A stretch of 64,000 nt of DNA from Halanaerobium sp. MA284_MarDTE_T2 (GTDB lineage Bacteria > Bacillota > Halanaerobiia > Halanaerobiales > Halanaerobiaceae), in assembly GCF_003337245.1 (NCBI RefSeq), contig NZ_QPJE01000005.1:1-64000 (forward strand). The letters run 5' to 3'. The notes under the pieces were generated by a model. The model made no database searches. It saw only the letters and a program-made list of their open reading frames with translations, and was not told the DNA's origin. Made by a program: the position numbers and the translations under genes. Below, one piece after another: positions 25,750-35,229 of the stretch (positions are counted from its first letter, which is position 1; each line of letters starts with the position of its first letter).

Positions 25750-26157
25750 TTGAAGATAAATGATATTATTACGTTTTATGATAAAATTTTGATTATAATG
25801 ATAATTATTGCCAGTTTATTAATGCTTTTTGCGCCTTTTTATTATTTTCAGCAGGGTGATTCAGAAAATCTTTATCTCATTATTGAATCAAATGGAAAAG
25901 AGGTTAAAAGATTTCCACTGGAAAATACCTTTTCTAAACCTGTTGTATTTGAGGTGGCTGGACCAATAGGTATACATAAAATTGAAGCATATCAGGGAAA
26001 AGTTAGGGTTAAAGAAGCACCGGATGATGATCCCCTAAAAATATGCGAAAAAACCGGCTGGATAGAGCAGCAGGGTCCTATTATTATCTGTGTCCCAAAC
26101 AAGATTGGTATTTGGATTGAATCTTCAGATGCAGAAGTTGATGGTATGAGCTGGTAA
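25750..26157 (+). CDS. NusG domain II-containing protein
   Basis: A 135-residue protein with one N-terminal transmembrane helix (about 13-35) and a C-terminal NusG-II-like beta domain (about 40-130; LENTFSKPVVFEVAGPIG and CEKTGWIEQQGPIIICVPN). Such proteins commonly sit beside Rnf operons and the Gx transporter in Firmicutes; their role is unknown. The start is TTG 25750. Confidence 0.8.
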   Translation: MKINDIITFYDKILIIMIIIASLLMLFAPFYYFQQGDSENLYLIIESNGKEVKRFPLENTFSKPVVFEVAGPIGIHKIEAYQGKVRVKEAPDDDPLKICEKTGWIEQQGPIIICVPNKIGIWIESSDAEVDGMSW

Positions 26158-26185
26158 TGATGATATTGAAAAGAAGGGTAGATCA

Positions 26186-26701
26186 GTGATTAGAACTAGG
26201 AAAATAGTTATTATAGGTTTATTAGTTGGATTAGGTCTTATTATGCATTTTGTGGAAACTATGCTTCCATTAACTGCTGTAGTGCCGGGCGCCAAATTGG
26301 GGCTGGCTAATATCGTAAGTTTAATTGGAATTGTTCTGTTTGGATTTAGTGGTGGGCTGCAGATTGTGCTGTTGAGAATTATTATAGGTTCACTTCTTGC
26401 GGGTACTTTTATGACTATAAATTTTTATTTAAGTTTAAGTGGTGGATTGTTGAGTTTTTTTATGATGTATTTTGTTTATGAGTTTTTTCAAGATAAATTC
26501 AGCCTGATAGGTGTCAGTGTAATTGGGGCAGTTACACATAATATAGGACAAATAGTTATAGCATATCTAATAATCGAAAATGCTGCTGTCTTTTATTATC
26601 TGCCATTTTTAACATTACTTGCAGTACCTACGGGAATAAGTGTTGGCCTGGTTAGTTTTTTTACAGTTTCATATTTGCCCACTTCTCTTACCGGGAGGTG
26701 A
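26186..26701 (+). CDS. Gx transporter family / heptaprenyl diphosphate synthase component I-like protein
   Basis: A 171-residue hydrophobic protein with five to six helices. The motif LPLTAVVPGAKLGLANIVSL near 27-46 identifies the Gx transporter family (annotated in some genomes as heptaprenyl diphosphate synthase component I). GTG start, 28 bases after the NusG-II gene. A transport or prenyl-related role is inferred from the family only. Confidence 0.78.
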   Translation: MIRTRKIVIIGLLVGLGLIMHFVETMLPLTAVVPGAKLGLANIVSLIGIVLFGFSGGLQIVLLRIIIGSLLAGTFMTINFYLSLSGGLLSFFMMYFVYEFFQDKFSLIGVSVIGAVTHNIGQIVIAYLIIENAAVFYYLPFLTLLAVPTGISVGLVSFFTVSYLPTSLTGR

Positions 26702-26705
26702 AATA

Positions 26706-27281
26706 ATGGGAAAACTCGTGTTAGCTTCAGCTTCCCCGAGAAGGGAAGAACTTTTAAAACAGCTGAAACTTCAATTCACAATAGTTCCGAGCAGAATAGA
26801 TGAAAGTCAGTTTAATGGTTTAAAACCTGTTGATATGGTGGAAAAATTGGCATTTGCAAAGGCTGAATCTGTTTCAGAGCTGGTTGAAGAAGCTATTATA
26901 ATTGCTGCAGATACTGTTATTGTAGCTCAGGATAGAGTTCTGAACAAACCGGAAGATGCAGAAGATGCTAAAAATATGCTTTCAGCTTTAAGTGGTAAAG
27001 AGCATCAGGTTATAACAGGTGTGGCTGTAATGAATTCTGAAACAGATGAATATCTGGTAGAACATAATATTACCAGTGTATTTATGGAAGAAATTTCAGA
27101 AGAAGAGATAGATAAATATCTTGAAACAGGGGAACCGATGGATAAAGCTGGAGCATATGCTATACAGGGATTTGGATCATTATTTGTTAGAGAAATTAAA
27201 GGTTCTTATTATTCTGTAGTTGGACTGCCTTTAAATCAATTATCAAAAATGTTGAAGAAATTTAATTATGGAATCTTATAA
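26706..27281 (+). CDS. maf: Maf family nucleotide pyrophosphatase
   Basis: A 191-residue house-cleaning enzyme that hydrolyses dTTP/UTP or modified nucleotides. It has the N-terminal LASASPRREELL (about 5-16), AADTVIVAQDRVLNKPEDAE near 68-87, and EISEEEIDKYLETGEPMDKAGAYAIQG split over 125-153. ATG 26706 follows GGGAGGTG. It begins the maf-radC-mreBCD-mrdA-minCDE-rodA block that is conserved in Clostridia. Confidence 0.93.
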   Translation: MGKLVLASASPRREELLKQLKLQFTIVPSRIDESQFNGLKPVDMVEKLAFAKAESVSELVEEAIIIAADTVIVAQDRVLNKPEDAEDAKNMLSALSGKEHQVITGVAVMNSETDEYLVEHNITSVFMEEISEEEIDKYLETGEPMDKAGAYAIQGFGSLFVREIKGSYYSVVGLPLNQLSKMLKKFNYGIL

Positions 27282-27300
27282 GAGAAAGGAGTTTATTTTG

Positions 27301-27996
27301 ATGGAGGCCGAAAAAGGCAGGTTTACCATCAAAGAATTGCCAAAAGAAGAAAGACCCAGAGAAAAACTGCTTTCTAAAGGAGCAGAGTTTTTAAGTAATG
27401 CAGAACTACTGGCACTAATTATTAGGACTGGAAGTAGAGAAAAAACTGCTGTGGAGCTTGCTCAGTATATTATTAATTATTTTGGAGGACTAAAAAATTT
27501 AATTAATTTAAGCTGTGAAGAACTGACGGCTGTTAAAGGTGTTGGTAAAGCAAAAGCAGCACAGATATCTTCTTTAGTAGAACTATCAAAAAGAATTTCT
27601 AAAACAAAGGCAAAAAAAGGGAAAACGATTTTTACTCCATCTAAAGCAGCTGAACTGCTAATGGAAGATATGAGGCATTTAGAGCAGGAAGTTGTAAAAA
27701 CAGTGCTGCTTGATGTTAAAAATAAAGTTATTAAAATTGCTGAAATTACAAAAGGTGGATTATCAAGTTCAATTGTACATCCCAGAGATGTTTTTAAAGA
27801 AGCGATACGCAAAAATAGTGCTGCAATCATTATGGCACATAATCATCCAAGTGGTGAACCTACACCGAGCCCTGATGATATCAGAATCAGCAAAAAAATT
27901 GCTAAATCTGGAACAATACTGGGTATTGAACTGATTGACCATATAATAATTGGTGATGGAAAATATGTAAGTTTAAAAGAAAAAGATTTGATTTGA
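27301..27996 (+). CDS. radC: RadC family JAB-type protein
   Basis: A 231-residue protein. The N-terminal helix-hairpin-helix region (LPKEERPREKLLSKG, VKGVGKAKAAQ) is followed by an MPN/JAB metallopeptidase-like domain with HNHPSGEPTPSPDD near 180-193. ATG 27301 follows AAAGGAG. Despite the name, a DNA repair role is not established for the family. It sits just before mreB, as in many bacteria. Confidence 0.92.
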   Translation: MEAEKGRFTIKELPKEERPREKLLSKGAEFLSNAELLALIIRTGSREKTAVELAQYIINYFGGLKNLINLSCEELTAVKGVGKAKAAQISSLVELSKRISKTKAKKGKTIFTPSKAAELLMEDMRHLEQEVVKTVLLDVKNKVIKIAEITKGGLSSSIVHPRDVFKEAIRKNSAAIIMAHNHPSGEPTPSPDDIRISKKIAKSGTILGIELIDHIIIGDGKYVSLKEKDLI

Positions 27997-28012
27997 AAGG
28001 GGTATTTCATAG

Positions 28013-29053
28013 ATGATATTTGAATTTCTGAGTGCACCGTTTTCCAGGGATATGGGAGTTGACCTGGGAACTGCCAATACACTCGTATATATTAAAGGGA
28101 AAGGAATATTGATTCGGGAACCATCTGTTGTGGCTCTGCGAAAAAATAAGCAGGAAGTTCTGGCTGTTGGAGATGATGCAAAAAGGATGATTGGAAGAAC
28201 TCCTGGAAATATAATTGCAGTTAGACCAATGAAAGATGGGGTTATCGCAGATTTTGATGTAACCGAAACAATGCTCAGATACTTTATTACAAAGGCACAC
28301 AAGAGGAGCCGTATGGTTAGGCCGAGGATAATTATCTGTGTTCCTTCTGGTGTTACTGAAGTAGAAAAAAGAGCAGTAATAGATGCCGCAGTACATGCAG
28401 GGGCGAGGGAGGCATATTTAATTGAAGAACCGATGGCCGCTGCAATTGGTTCAGGACTGCCGGTACATGAACCGACTGGGAATATGATTGTGGATATCGG
28501 TGGTGGAACTACAGAAGTTGCAGTTATATCACTTGGCGGTATAGTTACCAGCAGATCTATCCGAATTGGTGGAGATGAAATGGATGATGCTATAGTTCAG
28601 TATGTTAAAAGAAAGTATAATTTAATGATAGGAGAAAGAACAGCTGAAGAAATAAAAATAGACATTGGTGCAGCTTTTAGTGAAGAATTACAGGGAAGCA
28701 AAGAAATAAGAGGAAGGGATATGGTTACCGGTCTTCCAAAGACTATAGAAATAACAGGAGAAGAAATTCAAAAAGCTTTAGAAGAACCTGTTATCAGCAT
28801 TATTGATGCTGTTAAAATGACACTGGAAAAAACACCACCAGAACTTGCTTCTGATGTGATGGATAGAGGTATTATACTTACAGGTGGTGGTGCACTGCTT
28901 CAGGGGTTAGATCAGCTTTTAATAAGAGAAACACAGATGCCTGTTCACATTGCTGATGATCCTCTTGATTGTGTTGTAAAAGGAACTGGAATAGCTTTAG
29001 AAGAAATCGATTCACTTAAAAAAATACTTATAACTCCCAAAAAACTATCATAG
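28013..29053 (+). CDS. mreB: rod shape-determining actin homologue MreB
   Basis: A 346-residue actin-fold ATPase that guides the elongasome. Family features are [16 protein letters not shown] (about 17-32), [14 protein letters not shown] near 139-152, [18 protein letters not shown] near 160-177 and [15 protein letters not shown] near 286-300. The start ATG 28013 follows AAAGGGG. mreC, mreD and the PBP2 gene follow directly. Confidence 0.96.
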   Translation: MIFEFLSAPFSRDMGVDLGTANTLVYIKGKGILIREPSVVALRKNKQEVLAVGDDAKRMIGRTPGNIIAVRPMKDGVIADFDVTETMLRYFITKAHKRSRMVRPRIIICVPSGVTEVEKRAVIDAAVHAGAREAYLIEEPMAAAIGSGLPVHEPTGNMIVDIGGGTTEVAVISLGGIVTSRSIRIGGDEMDDAIVQYVKRKYNLMIGERTAEEIKIDIGAAFSEELQGSKEIRGRDMVTGLPKTIEITGEEIQKALEEPVISIIDAVKMTLEKTPPELASDVMDRGIILTGGGALLQGLDQLLIRETQMPVHIADDPLDCVVKGTGIALEEIDSLKKILITPKKLS

Positions 29054-29065
29054 GAGGTGTACCTG

Positions 29066-29896
29066 TTGTTTGATTTTAACAGGACCTCTATTATTACATT
29101 GATTTTTATTGTTCTAATTTTATCTATACTAGGATTTTTATTTTTAAATGATATAGAAATTTCTTTTTTGAACTGGATTTCCAGTCGGATATTTAATCTT
29201 TTTACACCTGTACTTAATTTGATAAACAAAGTATATGATCAAGTTACAGGATATTTTTCTGCCCTGTTTTCTATTAATGATCTCATTGAGGAAAATAGGA
29301 GATTAAAAAAGGAAATTGCTTCAATAGACCGGCAGAAAATGATAATACAGAGTGTGATTAGAGAAAACAATAGATTGAGAAGCATGCTGTCATTTAAAGA
29401 AGCCAATGATTTTGAAGTTTTAGGTGCTGAAGTTATAGGAAATTCTTCTACTAATTGGGAAAAAAAGATTATAATTAATAGAGGAGCTGAAGACGGTATA
29501 AGAAATAGAATGCCAGTTATCACATATAATGGTTTTCTTGTGGGTAAGATTGATTATGTCGGCAGTAATTCATCACATGTAATGCTGGTTAATGACAGTG
29601 AGTTTGTGGTTGGAGGAATAATTTCCAGGGAAGATTCAAGAGCTATTGGACTTATAAGAGGATCTGTAGGTGGTAAGAAAATGAATATAATGGATAATAT
29701 TGCCTGGAATGAAGATATAGCAGTTGGTGATACCGTAGTAACTTCCGGCCTATCAAATAATTACCCACCGGGATTAAAGATTGCAGAAATTACAGAAGTG
29801 ACAGCTGATAATTATGGTGTTTCCCAGAAAGCAGAGCTGCAGCTTTTTGCTGATACAGTTACAATAGAAGAAGTACTGGTCATAACCGAATTTTAA
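29066..29896 (+). CDS. mreC: rod shape-determining protein MreC
   Basis: A 276-residue protein with an N-terminal transmembrane helix (about 7-30), a coiled-coil segment (about 70-110) and a two-lobed beta domain (VIGNSSTNWEKKIIINRGAE ... GLIRGSVGGKKMN). It links MreB and MreD to PBP2. TTG 29066 lies 8 bases after AGGAGG; the in-frame GTG at 29057 overlaps that site. Confidence 0.93.
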   Translation: MFDFNRTSIITLIFIVLILSILGFLFLNDIEISFLNWISSRIFNLFTPVLNLINKVYDQVTGYFSALFSINDLIEENRRLKKEIASIDRQKMIIQSVIRENNRLRSMLSFKEANDFEVLGAEVIGNSSTNWEKKIIINRGAEDGIRNRMPVITYNGFLVGKIDYVGSNSSHVMLVNDSEFVVGGIISREDSRAIGLIRGSVGGKKMNIMDNIAWNEDIAVGDTVVTSGLSNNYPPGLKIAEITEVTADNYGVSQKAELQLFADTVTIEEVLVITEF

Positions 29897-29910
29897 CTGG
29901 AGAGATTAAA

Positions 29911-30411
29911 TTGAGAGATTATGCTTACAGTTTTTTGATATTAATAGTTTTGCTGCTCTGCCAGTTATCTGTCAGAACGTTTTTCCCATCGTTAATATAT
30001 ATACCGGATTTTTTGCTCGTTTTTGTTGTTCTCAAATCTTTAATTAAGGGATATAAATCTTCGGCTGTTTCAGCCCTTACTGCCGGAATACTTCAGGATA
30101 TTTTACTTGGGGAATTTATAGGTGCTTTTACCATAGTCAAACCAATAGTTACTTTTTTTTCTTCTGCTCTTTCTGGAAGGTTTTTTGCGGAAAATTTTGT
30201 TATTCCTCCTGCAGTAGTCTTTATGGCTACCATTTTACACGAAACTTTGTTCATACTTTTAAAAGAAAATTTTAATTATAATTTTGATTTTATATCATTG
30301 TTTATTAATATTATATTGCCGCTTGCATTTATAAATGCTTCTATTGCATTTGTATTTTATCTCTTTTATTATTTTTTGTTAAGTGAGGGGGCAGTTGATT
30401 GGATAGAGTAA
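29911..30411 (+). CDS. mreD: rod shape-determining protein MreD
   Basis: A 166-residue protein made almost entirely of hydrophobic helices (about five), matching MreD in length and position between mreC and mrdA. The GILQDILLGEFIGAFTIVK segment near 59-77 is the most recognisable. The start is TTG 29911. Its end overlaps the PBP2 gene by 13 bases. Confidence 0.9.
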   Translation: MRDYAYSFLILIVLLLCQLSVRTFFPSLIYIPDFLLVFVVLKSLIKGYKSSAVSALTAGILQDILLGEFIGAFTIVKPIVTFFSSALSGRFFAENFVIPPAVVFMATILHETLFILLKENFNYNFDFISLFINIILPLAFINASIAFVFYLFYYFLLSEGAVDWIE

Positions 30412-32288
30412 AATTTTTGCGCATTATAATTATTATTATTTTTGCAGTAATGCTTGTTAGAGCGGGTTATCTGCAGATTGTCAGAGGAAATTATTATTAT
30501 GAATTATCGGAAGGTAACAGGATTTCAATTAGACCAATTAATGCACCCCGAGGAAAGATAATTGATCGAAAAAATAGGGTAATTGTATCAAATAAATTAA
30601 CCTACAGCTTATATCTGCTTCCAAATGAAATTCCTCCTGCTGAAAACCCAAAAAATATATTAAAAAAACTTTCAGAAATAGCCTCAATTGATTATAAAAT
30701 ATTACTGGATAATTATAACCGCAGTTTTCATGAAGACAGCTTAGAGCCAATTATTTTAAAAAGAAATTTAGCAAAAGAAACAATGGTTGTTGTTGCAGAA
30801 AATAATGATGTACTGCCCGGTATTTTTGTTAAAGAATCTTCACTTAGGGATTATGTTTATCCAGAAACAATGGTTCATGCAACTGGCTATATTGGTGAGA
30901 TAAATAAAAATGAATTAATTAAACTTAATAAAGCAGGATATAATTATTCGGGTGGAGATTTAATTGGTAAAGCAGGTCTTGAAAGAGAGTATGAACTTTA
31001 TCTTAGAGGTCAAACAGGTGCTGAGCAGATAGAGGTAAACAGTAGAGGTAGAAAAGTTAAAACTATTGGTATAAAAAGTCCTGAACCCGGAAATAATTTA
31101 ATATTAAATATTGATTTTGATCTGCAGCAGGCAGCTGAAAAATTGCTGGAAGAAAATTTCGAAAAACTGCGCAGAGAAGCAGAAGATGACCCGAAAAGAA
31201 ATAAACCAACTGGAGCTGCAGCTATTGTAATGGATGTTAGAGATGGGTCAATTTTATCAATCACAAGTGTTCCGGATTACAATTTAAACTTATTTGCCAG
31301 GGGTATTTCCGAAAATGAGTATAGTTCTCTGTTAAATAATAAATTAAAACCGATGATCGACAGAACTATTATGTCAGCTGTACCACCTGGCTCTATCTTT
31401 AAACTGGTAACAGGTACTGCAGCAGTGGAGGAATTAGGAGTAAGGGCTGACACAAATTTTTATGACTCATCAGGTGTTTTTTATTTACCTAACTGGTCCA
31501 GACCTTTTAGAAACTGGCATTATGGTGGAGAAGGCAAGCTGGATTTTACAAAAGCTATTGCCAGGTCAAATAATATAATATTTTATCAGCTGGGATTTGA
31601 TTTATACAAAGAGTATAAAGGAAAAATGCTGGCCAGATATGCTCATAAATATGGACTAGGGAAAAAAACAGGGATAGATCTTCCAGGAGAAAAATCGGGT
31701 TTGGTTCCAGATGATGAATGGAAGCAGAAAACTTTTTCTGAAAACTGGTATCCAGGTGATTCAGTTAATCTTTCTATTGGTCAGGGAGGACTTTTAACTA
31801 CACCAATACAGATCACAGAGCTGATAGCGGCTATTGCCAGTGATGGTGCTATGTATAAACCTCAGATTGCAGATAAAATAGTTGATCCTGATGGTAAGAT
31901 TTTGGTTGATTTTAAACCTGTGTTAAAAGAAAATCTTGCTTCAGTAGCTCCAGAAACATTTGCTGTTCTTAAAGAAGGTATGTATGAAGTTACAAATAAA
32001 ACATATGGAACTGCAAACAGATATTTTAAAAATTTTCCGATAGAAGTGGCAGGTAAAACTGGTACTGCTCAGACATCAACTGAAAATAATCATGGCTGGT
32101 TTGGCGGATTTGCACCATATGAAAAACCAGAAATTGCTGTCCTGGTTTTTCTGGAAAACGGTGGCTCCAGTTCTTTTACAGTACCAATAGCCAGAGATAT
32201 AATGGGTTATTATTTTGGATTAAAAAATTTCAGCAATGGAAGAAAAAAAATATATTATCACAGTAAAAGAAATATTTTAGATGAGTAG
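30399..32288 (+). CDS. mrdA: penicillin-binding protein 2 (elongasome transpeptidase)
   Basis: A 629-residue class B PBP with one N-terminal membrane anchor (about 5-24), a dimerisation domain (LYLRGQTGAEQIEVNSRGR) and a transpeptidase domain. The active-site Ser332 lies in PPGSIFKLVTG; SNN follows near 389 and KTGTAQTS near 553. It cross-links peptidoglycan during elongation with RodA, encoded downstream of minE. TTG start overlapping mreD. Confidence 0.94.
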   Translation: MDRVKFLRIIIIIIFAVMLVRAGYLQIVRGNYYYELSEGNRISIRPINAPRGKIIDRKNRVIVSNKLTYSLYLLPNEIPPAENPKNILKKLSEIASIDYKILLDNYNRSFHEDSLEPIILKRNLAKETMVVVAENNDVLPGIFVKESSLRDYVYPETMVHATGYIGEINKNELIKLNKAGYNYSGGDLIGKAGLEREYELYLRGQTGAEQIEVNSRGRKVKTIGIKSPEPGNNLILNIDFDLQQAAEKLLEENFEKLRREAEDDPKRNKPTGAAAIVMDVRDGSILSITSVPDYNLNLFARGISENEYSSLLNNKLKPMIDRTIMSAVPPGSIFKLVTGTAAVEELGVRADTNFYDSSGVFYLPNWSRPFRNWHYGGEGKLDFTKAIARSNNIIFYQLGFDLYKEYKGKMLARYAHKYGLGKKTGIDLPGEKSGLVPDDEWKQKTFSENWYPGDSVNLSIGQGGLLTTPIQITELIAAIASDGAMYKPQIADKIVDPDGKILVDFKPVLKENLASVAPETFAVLKEGMYEVTNKTYGTANRYFKNFPIEVAGKTGTAQTSTENNHGWFGGFAPYEKPEIAVLVFLENGGSSSFTVPIARDIMGYYFGLKNFSNGRKKIYYHSKRNILDE

Positions 32289-32350
32289 AAGGAATTTATA
32301 TTTGATTAAAGAATATTATATAATAATTAGCATATTTGAGGAGAGATTGC

Positions 32351-32950
32351 ATGAGTTCAGTTTTTTCATTTCAGGCAGTTACAGATGGGGTTTTAATGAA
32401 TTTTAGGGCAGGAGTAAATTTTGAACAGATCAAAAGTTCTGTAAAACTTCATGCCAAAGAAGCTGGAGATTTTTTTAAAGGTATCTGTCTTTATATTAAC
32501 TTAAATGGAGTAAAATTAACTTTTTCAGAAATGCAGCAGCTGATGGATATTGTCCAGAATTATAATAAAGTGAGGGAAATATATTTTACTGCTCAGCAGT
32601 CTACCCAAAAAGCTGATAGTGAAGGAGATAAAGCTTTAATTATTAATAGAACACTGCGATCCGGACAGATGATTAAGCATTTTAAAAGTATAGTTATTAT
32701 AGGAGATGTAAACCCGGGAGCTGAAGTGATAGCAGGAGAGGATATAATAGTATTTGGAAGACTTAAAGGTGTTGTACATGCTGGAGCAGGTGGAAGCAGA
32801 GAAGCGAAGGTTGCTGCTTTAAAGCTTAATCCTACACAACTTCGTATAGCTTCTTTAATTGCTCGTTCACCTGATGATGCTTATACAGCTGAATTGGAAC
32901 CAGAAAAGGCTTATATTAAAGATGGAGTAATTATAGTTGAAAAATTATAA
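32351..32950 (+). CDS. minC: septum site-determining protein MinC
   Basis: A 199-residue inhibitor of FtsZ assembly. Its N-terminal domain is variable; the C-terminal beta-helix has RSGQMIKHFKSIVIIGDVNPGAE split over about 102-124, then GRLKGVVHAGAGG near 136-148 and ARSPDD. ATG 32351 follows GAGGAGAG. minD and minE follow. Confidence 0.93.
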   Translation: MSSVFSFQAVTDGVLMNFRAGVNFEQIKSSVKLHAKEAGDFFKGICLYINLNGVKLTFSEMQQLMDIVQNYNKVREIYFTAQQSTQKADSEGDKALIINRTLRSGQMIKHFKSIVIIGDVNPGAEVIAGEDIIVFGRLKGVVHAGAGGSREAKVAALKLNPTQLRIASLIARSPDDAYTAELEPEKAYIKDGVIIVEKL

Positions 32951-32974
32951 ATAATATTTTAGGGGGGATGAAAT

Positions 32975-33769
32975 TTGGCAGGAACAACTATTGTTGTTAC
33001 ATCAGGAAAAGGTGGAGTGGGGAAAACTACTTCTACTGCTAATATTGGAACAGCACTTGCAATGCATGATAAAAAAGTATGTTTAATAGATGCAGATATT
33101 GGGCTGCGTAATCTTGATGTTGTAATGGGATTAGAAAATAGAATAGTATATGATATTGTTGATGTTGTTGAAAATAACTGTAGAATGGAACAGGCTATGA
33201 TTCGCGATAAGAGGTATGATGGATTATTTCTTCTTCCGGCCGCACAGACACGAGATAAAACTTCAGTAACACCATATCAGATGAAAGAGTTAATAGAAAA
33301 GTTAAAAGAAGATATGGATTATGTTATAGTTGATTCTCCAGCTGGAATTGAGCAGGGTTTTAAAAATGCAATTTCTGGAGCTGATAGGGCTGTTATAATT
33401 ACTACACCAGAGGTTTCAGCTGTTAGGGATGCTGATAGAATAATTGGGCTTTTAGAGGCTGAGGGTATATATAAACCGGAAGTTATTATTAATCGGATTA
33501 GAGTGGATATGGTCGAAAAAGGTGATATGATGGGTATAGAAGATATGATAGAGATACTTGCAATTGAACTTCTTGGTATTGTACCTGAAGATGAGGGGAT
33601 AGTAGTTTCTACAAATAGAGGAGAGCCCATTGCTTTAAATGATAAATCAAAAGCAGGACAGGCATATAGAAATATTGCTAGAAGAATAATGGGAGAAGAT
33701 CTTCCGATTATGAAACTTGAAAAGGAAAGCTTTTTAAGCAGATTTAAAAAATTAGTTGGTTTATCCTAG
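32975..33769 (+). CDS. minD: septum site-determining ATPase MinD
   Basis: A 264-residue ParA-type ATPase that recruits MinC to the membrane. The deviant Walker A SGKGGVGKTT lies at residues 10-19, and DADIGLRNLDVVMG and DSPAGIE are present. The C-terminal amphipathic membrane-targeting helix (FLSRFKKLVGL) is intact. The start is TTG 32975 behind AGGGGGG. Confidence 0.96.
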   Translation: MAGTTIVVTSGKGGVGKTTSTANIGTALAMHDKKVCLIDADIGLRNLDVVMGLENRIVYDIVDVVENNCRMEQAMIRDKRYDGLFLLPAAQTRDKTSVTPYQMKELIEKLKEDMDYVIVDSPAGIEQGFKNAISGADRAVIITTPEVSAVRDADRIIGLLEAEGIYKPEVIINRIRVDMVEKGDMMGIEDMIEILAIELLGIVPEDEGIVVSTNRGEPIALNDKSKAGQAYRNIARRIMGEDLPIMKLEKESFLSRFKKLVGLS

Positions 33770-33785
33770 ATGAGGGGGGATTAAT

Positions 33786-34046
33786 ATCGATATTTTAAAA
33801 TGGCTTGGATTTAAAAATAAAGAAGATAAATCCAGTAAAAATGTGGCTAAAGAGCGTCTTCAGTTTGTATTGGTTCAGGATAGAATCAAATTAACTTCAG
33901 ATGAAATGGAATCTATGAAGGAAGAATTAATTGAAGTACTGACAAAATATATTGACGTTGATTCGAGCAAAATTGAAATGGATGTAAAAAGAGAAGAGGA
34001 TATGACAGCACTTGTAGCAAATTTTCCCCTTAAAGGATCAAGATAA
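33786..34046 (+). CDS. minE: MinE, apparently starting at a non-canonical ATC codon
   Basis: The topological specificity factor that drives MinD oscillation. The core AKERLQFVLVQDRIKLTSDE is classic MinE. The first ordinary in-frame start, GTG 33843, would give only 67 residues and has no ribosome site. Upstream in the same frame the codons read D-I-L-K-W-L-G-F-K-N-K-E-D, like the N-terminal membrane-binding segment of MinE. A strong GAGGGGGG (33772-33779) sits 6 bases before ATC 33786, which gives the usual length of 86 residues. ATT 33780 or ATT 33792 are alternatives. No ATG, GTG or TTG exists in frame between the minD stop and 33843. Confidence 0.72.
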   Translation: MDILKWLGFKNKEDKSSKNVAKERLQFVLVQDRIKLTSDEMESMKEELIEVLTKYIDVDSSKIEMDVKREEDMTALVANFPLKGSR

Positions 34047-34058
34047 AGGTGTTATTTT

Positions 34059-35198
34059 ATGGGATGGAATAAAAAATTACTGCGCTATTTGAATTTTAAT
34101 ATTCCCTTAACTGTACTATTATTAATATTTATAGGTCTGATGGTAATAAGCAGTGCTACTGAAGTTAACAAAGTTGATTCTACCGGGTTTTTTTATCTGC
34201 AAAAACAAATTATTTCAGTTGTGCTGGGAATTATTGCAGTTATTGTTTTGCAATTTTTTGATTACAAAATTTTCAAAGAATATGCTCCTTTTATATACAG
34301 TTTTATGATTTTTCTTTTAACTGTAATTTTGTTTTTTGGTCGAACAATTGCCGGTGGAAAACGCTGGTTAAGTATTGGACCTTTTAATATTCAGCTGGCT
34401 GAGCTTGCTAAAATTATGCTCATTCTAGTACTGGCAGCCATACTAGATAATAATTCTGATGATTTAGGTTATTTAAAAGGGATGTTTCTTCCCTCTGTTG
34501 CTGCTTTTATTCCATTTTCGTTAATAATTCTGCAGAATGATTTGGGGACAGCACTTGTGCTGTTTTTTATATATTTAGTTATGATGTTTGCAGGTGGAGG
34601 AAATCTAAAAATAATGGCAGCTATTTTTGGTGGAGGATTTTTAATAGTAGTGCTGATTATTACTGCTCATGTGATGATTGATACCCCTTTACCTTTTCTT
34701 CAGGAATATCAGCTGAATAGATTGATTGTTTTTATAAATCCTGATGTAGATCCATACGGCAGTGGTTATAACATTATCCAGTCTAAAATTGCTCTTGGCT
34801 CCGGCAGAATAACCGGCAAAGGCTTATTTGCAGGGACACAAAATCAGCTTAATTTTTTACCAGAAAAACACACAGACTTTATTTTTTCAGTAATTGGAGA
34901 AGAGTTTGGATTTATTGGTTCAGCAGCTGTGATTTTGTTATATTTATTTTTGCTCTGGCAGTTTATGAATGTTGCAGAAAATGCGAGAGATAGATATGGG
35001 TATTTGGTAGCTGTCGGTATAATGGCTATGTTTTTATTCCATATTTTGGAGAATATAGGAATGACAATGGGAATTATGCCTATAACAGGTATTCCACTTC
35101 CTTTTATTAGTTATGGTGGTACTTTTATGACCACTTCACTTCTGGCAGTTGGAATAGTGATTAATGTCAATTTAAGAAAAAATAAAATTATATTTTAA
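34059..35198 (+). CDS. rodA: rod shape-determining protein RodA (SEDS glycosyltransferase)
   Basis: A 379-residue membrane protein with about ten helices of the SEDS family, which polymerises peptidoglycan with PBP2. Signatures are GGKRWLSIGPFNIQLAELAK near 104-123, LIILQNDLGTAL near 152-163, PEKHTDFIFSVIGEEFGFIG near 268-287 and GIPLPFISYGGTFM near 343-356. Its place after mrdA-minCDE supports RodA rather than FtsW. Confidence 0.92.
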   Translation: MGWNKKLLRYLNFNIPLTVLLLIFIGLMVISSATEVNKVDSTGFFYLQKQIISVVLGIIAVIVLQFFDYKIFKEYAPFIYSFMIFLLTVILFFGRTIAGGKRWLSIGPFNIQLAELAKIMLILVLAAILDNNSDDLGYLKGMFLPSVAAFIPFSLIILQNDLGTALVLFFIYLVMMFAGGGNLKIMAAIFGGGFLIVVLIITAHVMIDTPLPFLQEYQLNRLIVFINPDVDPYGSGYNIIQSKIALGSGRITGKGLFAGTQNQLNFLPEKHTDFIFSVIGEEFGFIGSAAVILLYLFLLWQFMNVAENARDRYGYLVAVGIMAMFLFHILENIGMTMGIMPITGIPLPFISYGGTFMTTSLLAVGIVINVNLRKNKIIF

Positions 35199-35229
35199 AA
35201 GTGTTTTGAAAATTTAATGAGGTGGTTTT

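Noticed and set aside
33843-34046. minE starting at GTG 33843
   Set aside because: It gives a 67-residue protein without the N-terminal membrane-binding segment and lacks a ribosome site, while coding-like sequence and a strong ribosome site lie upstream in frame.
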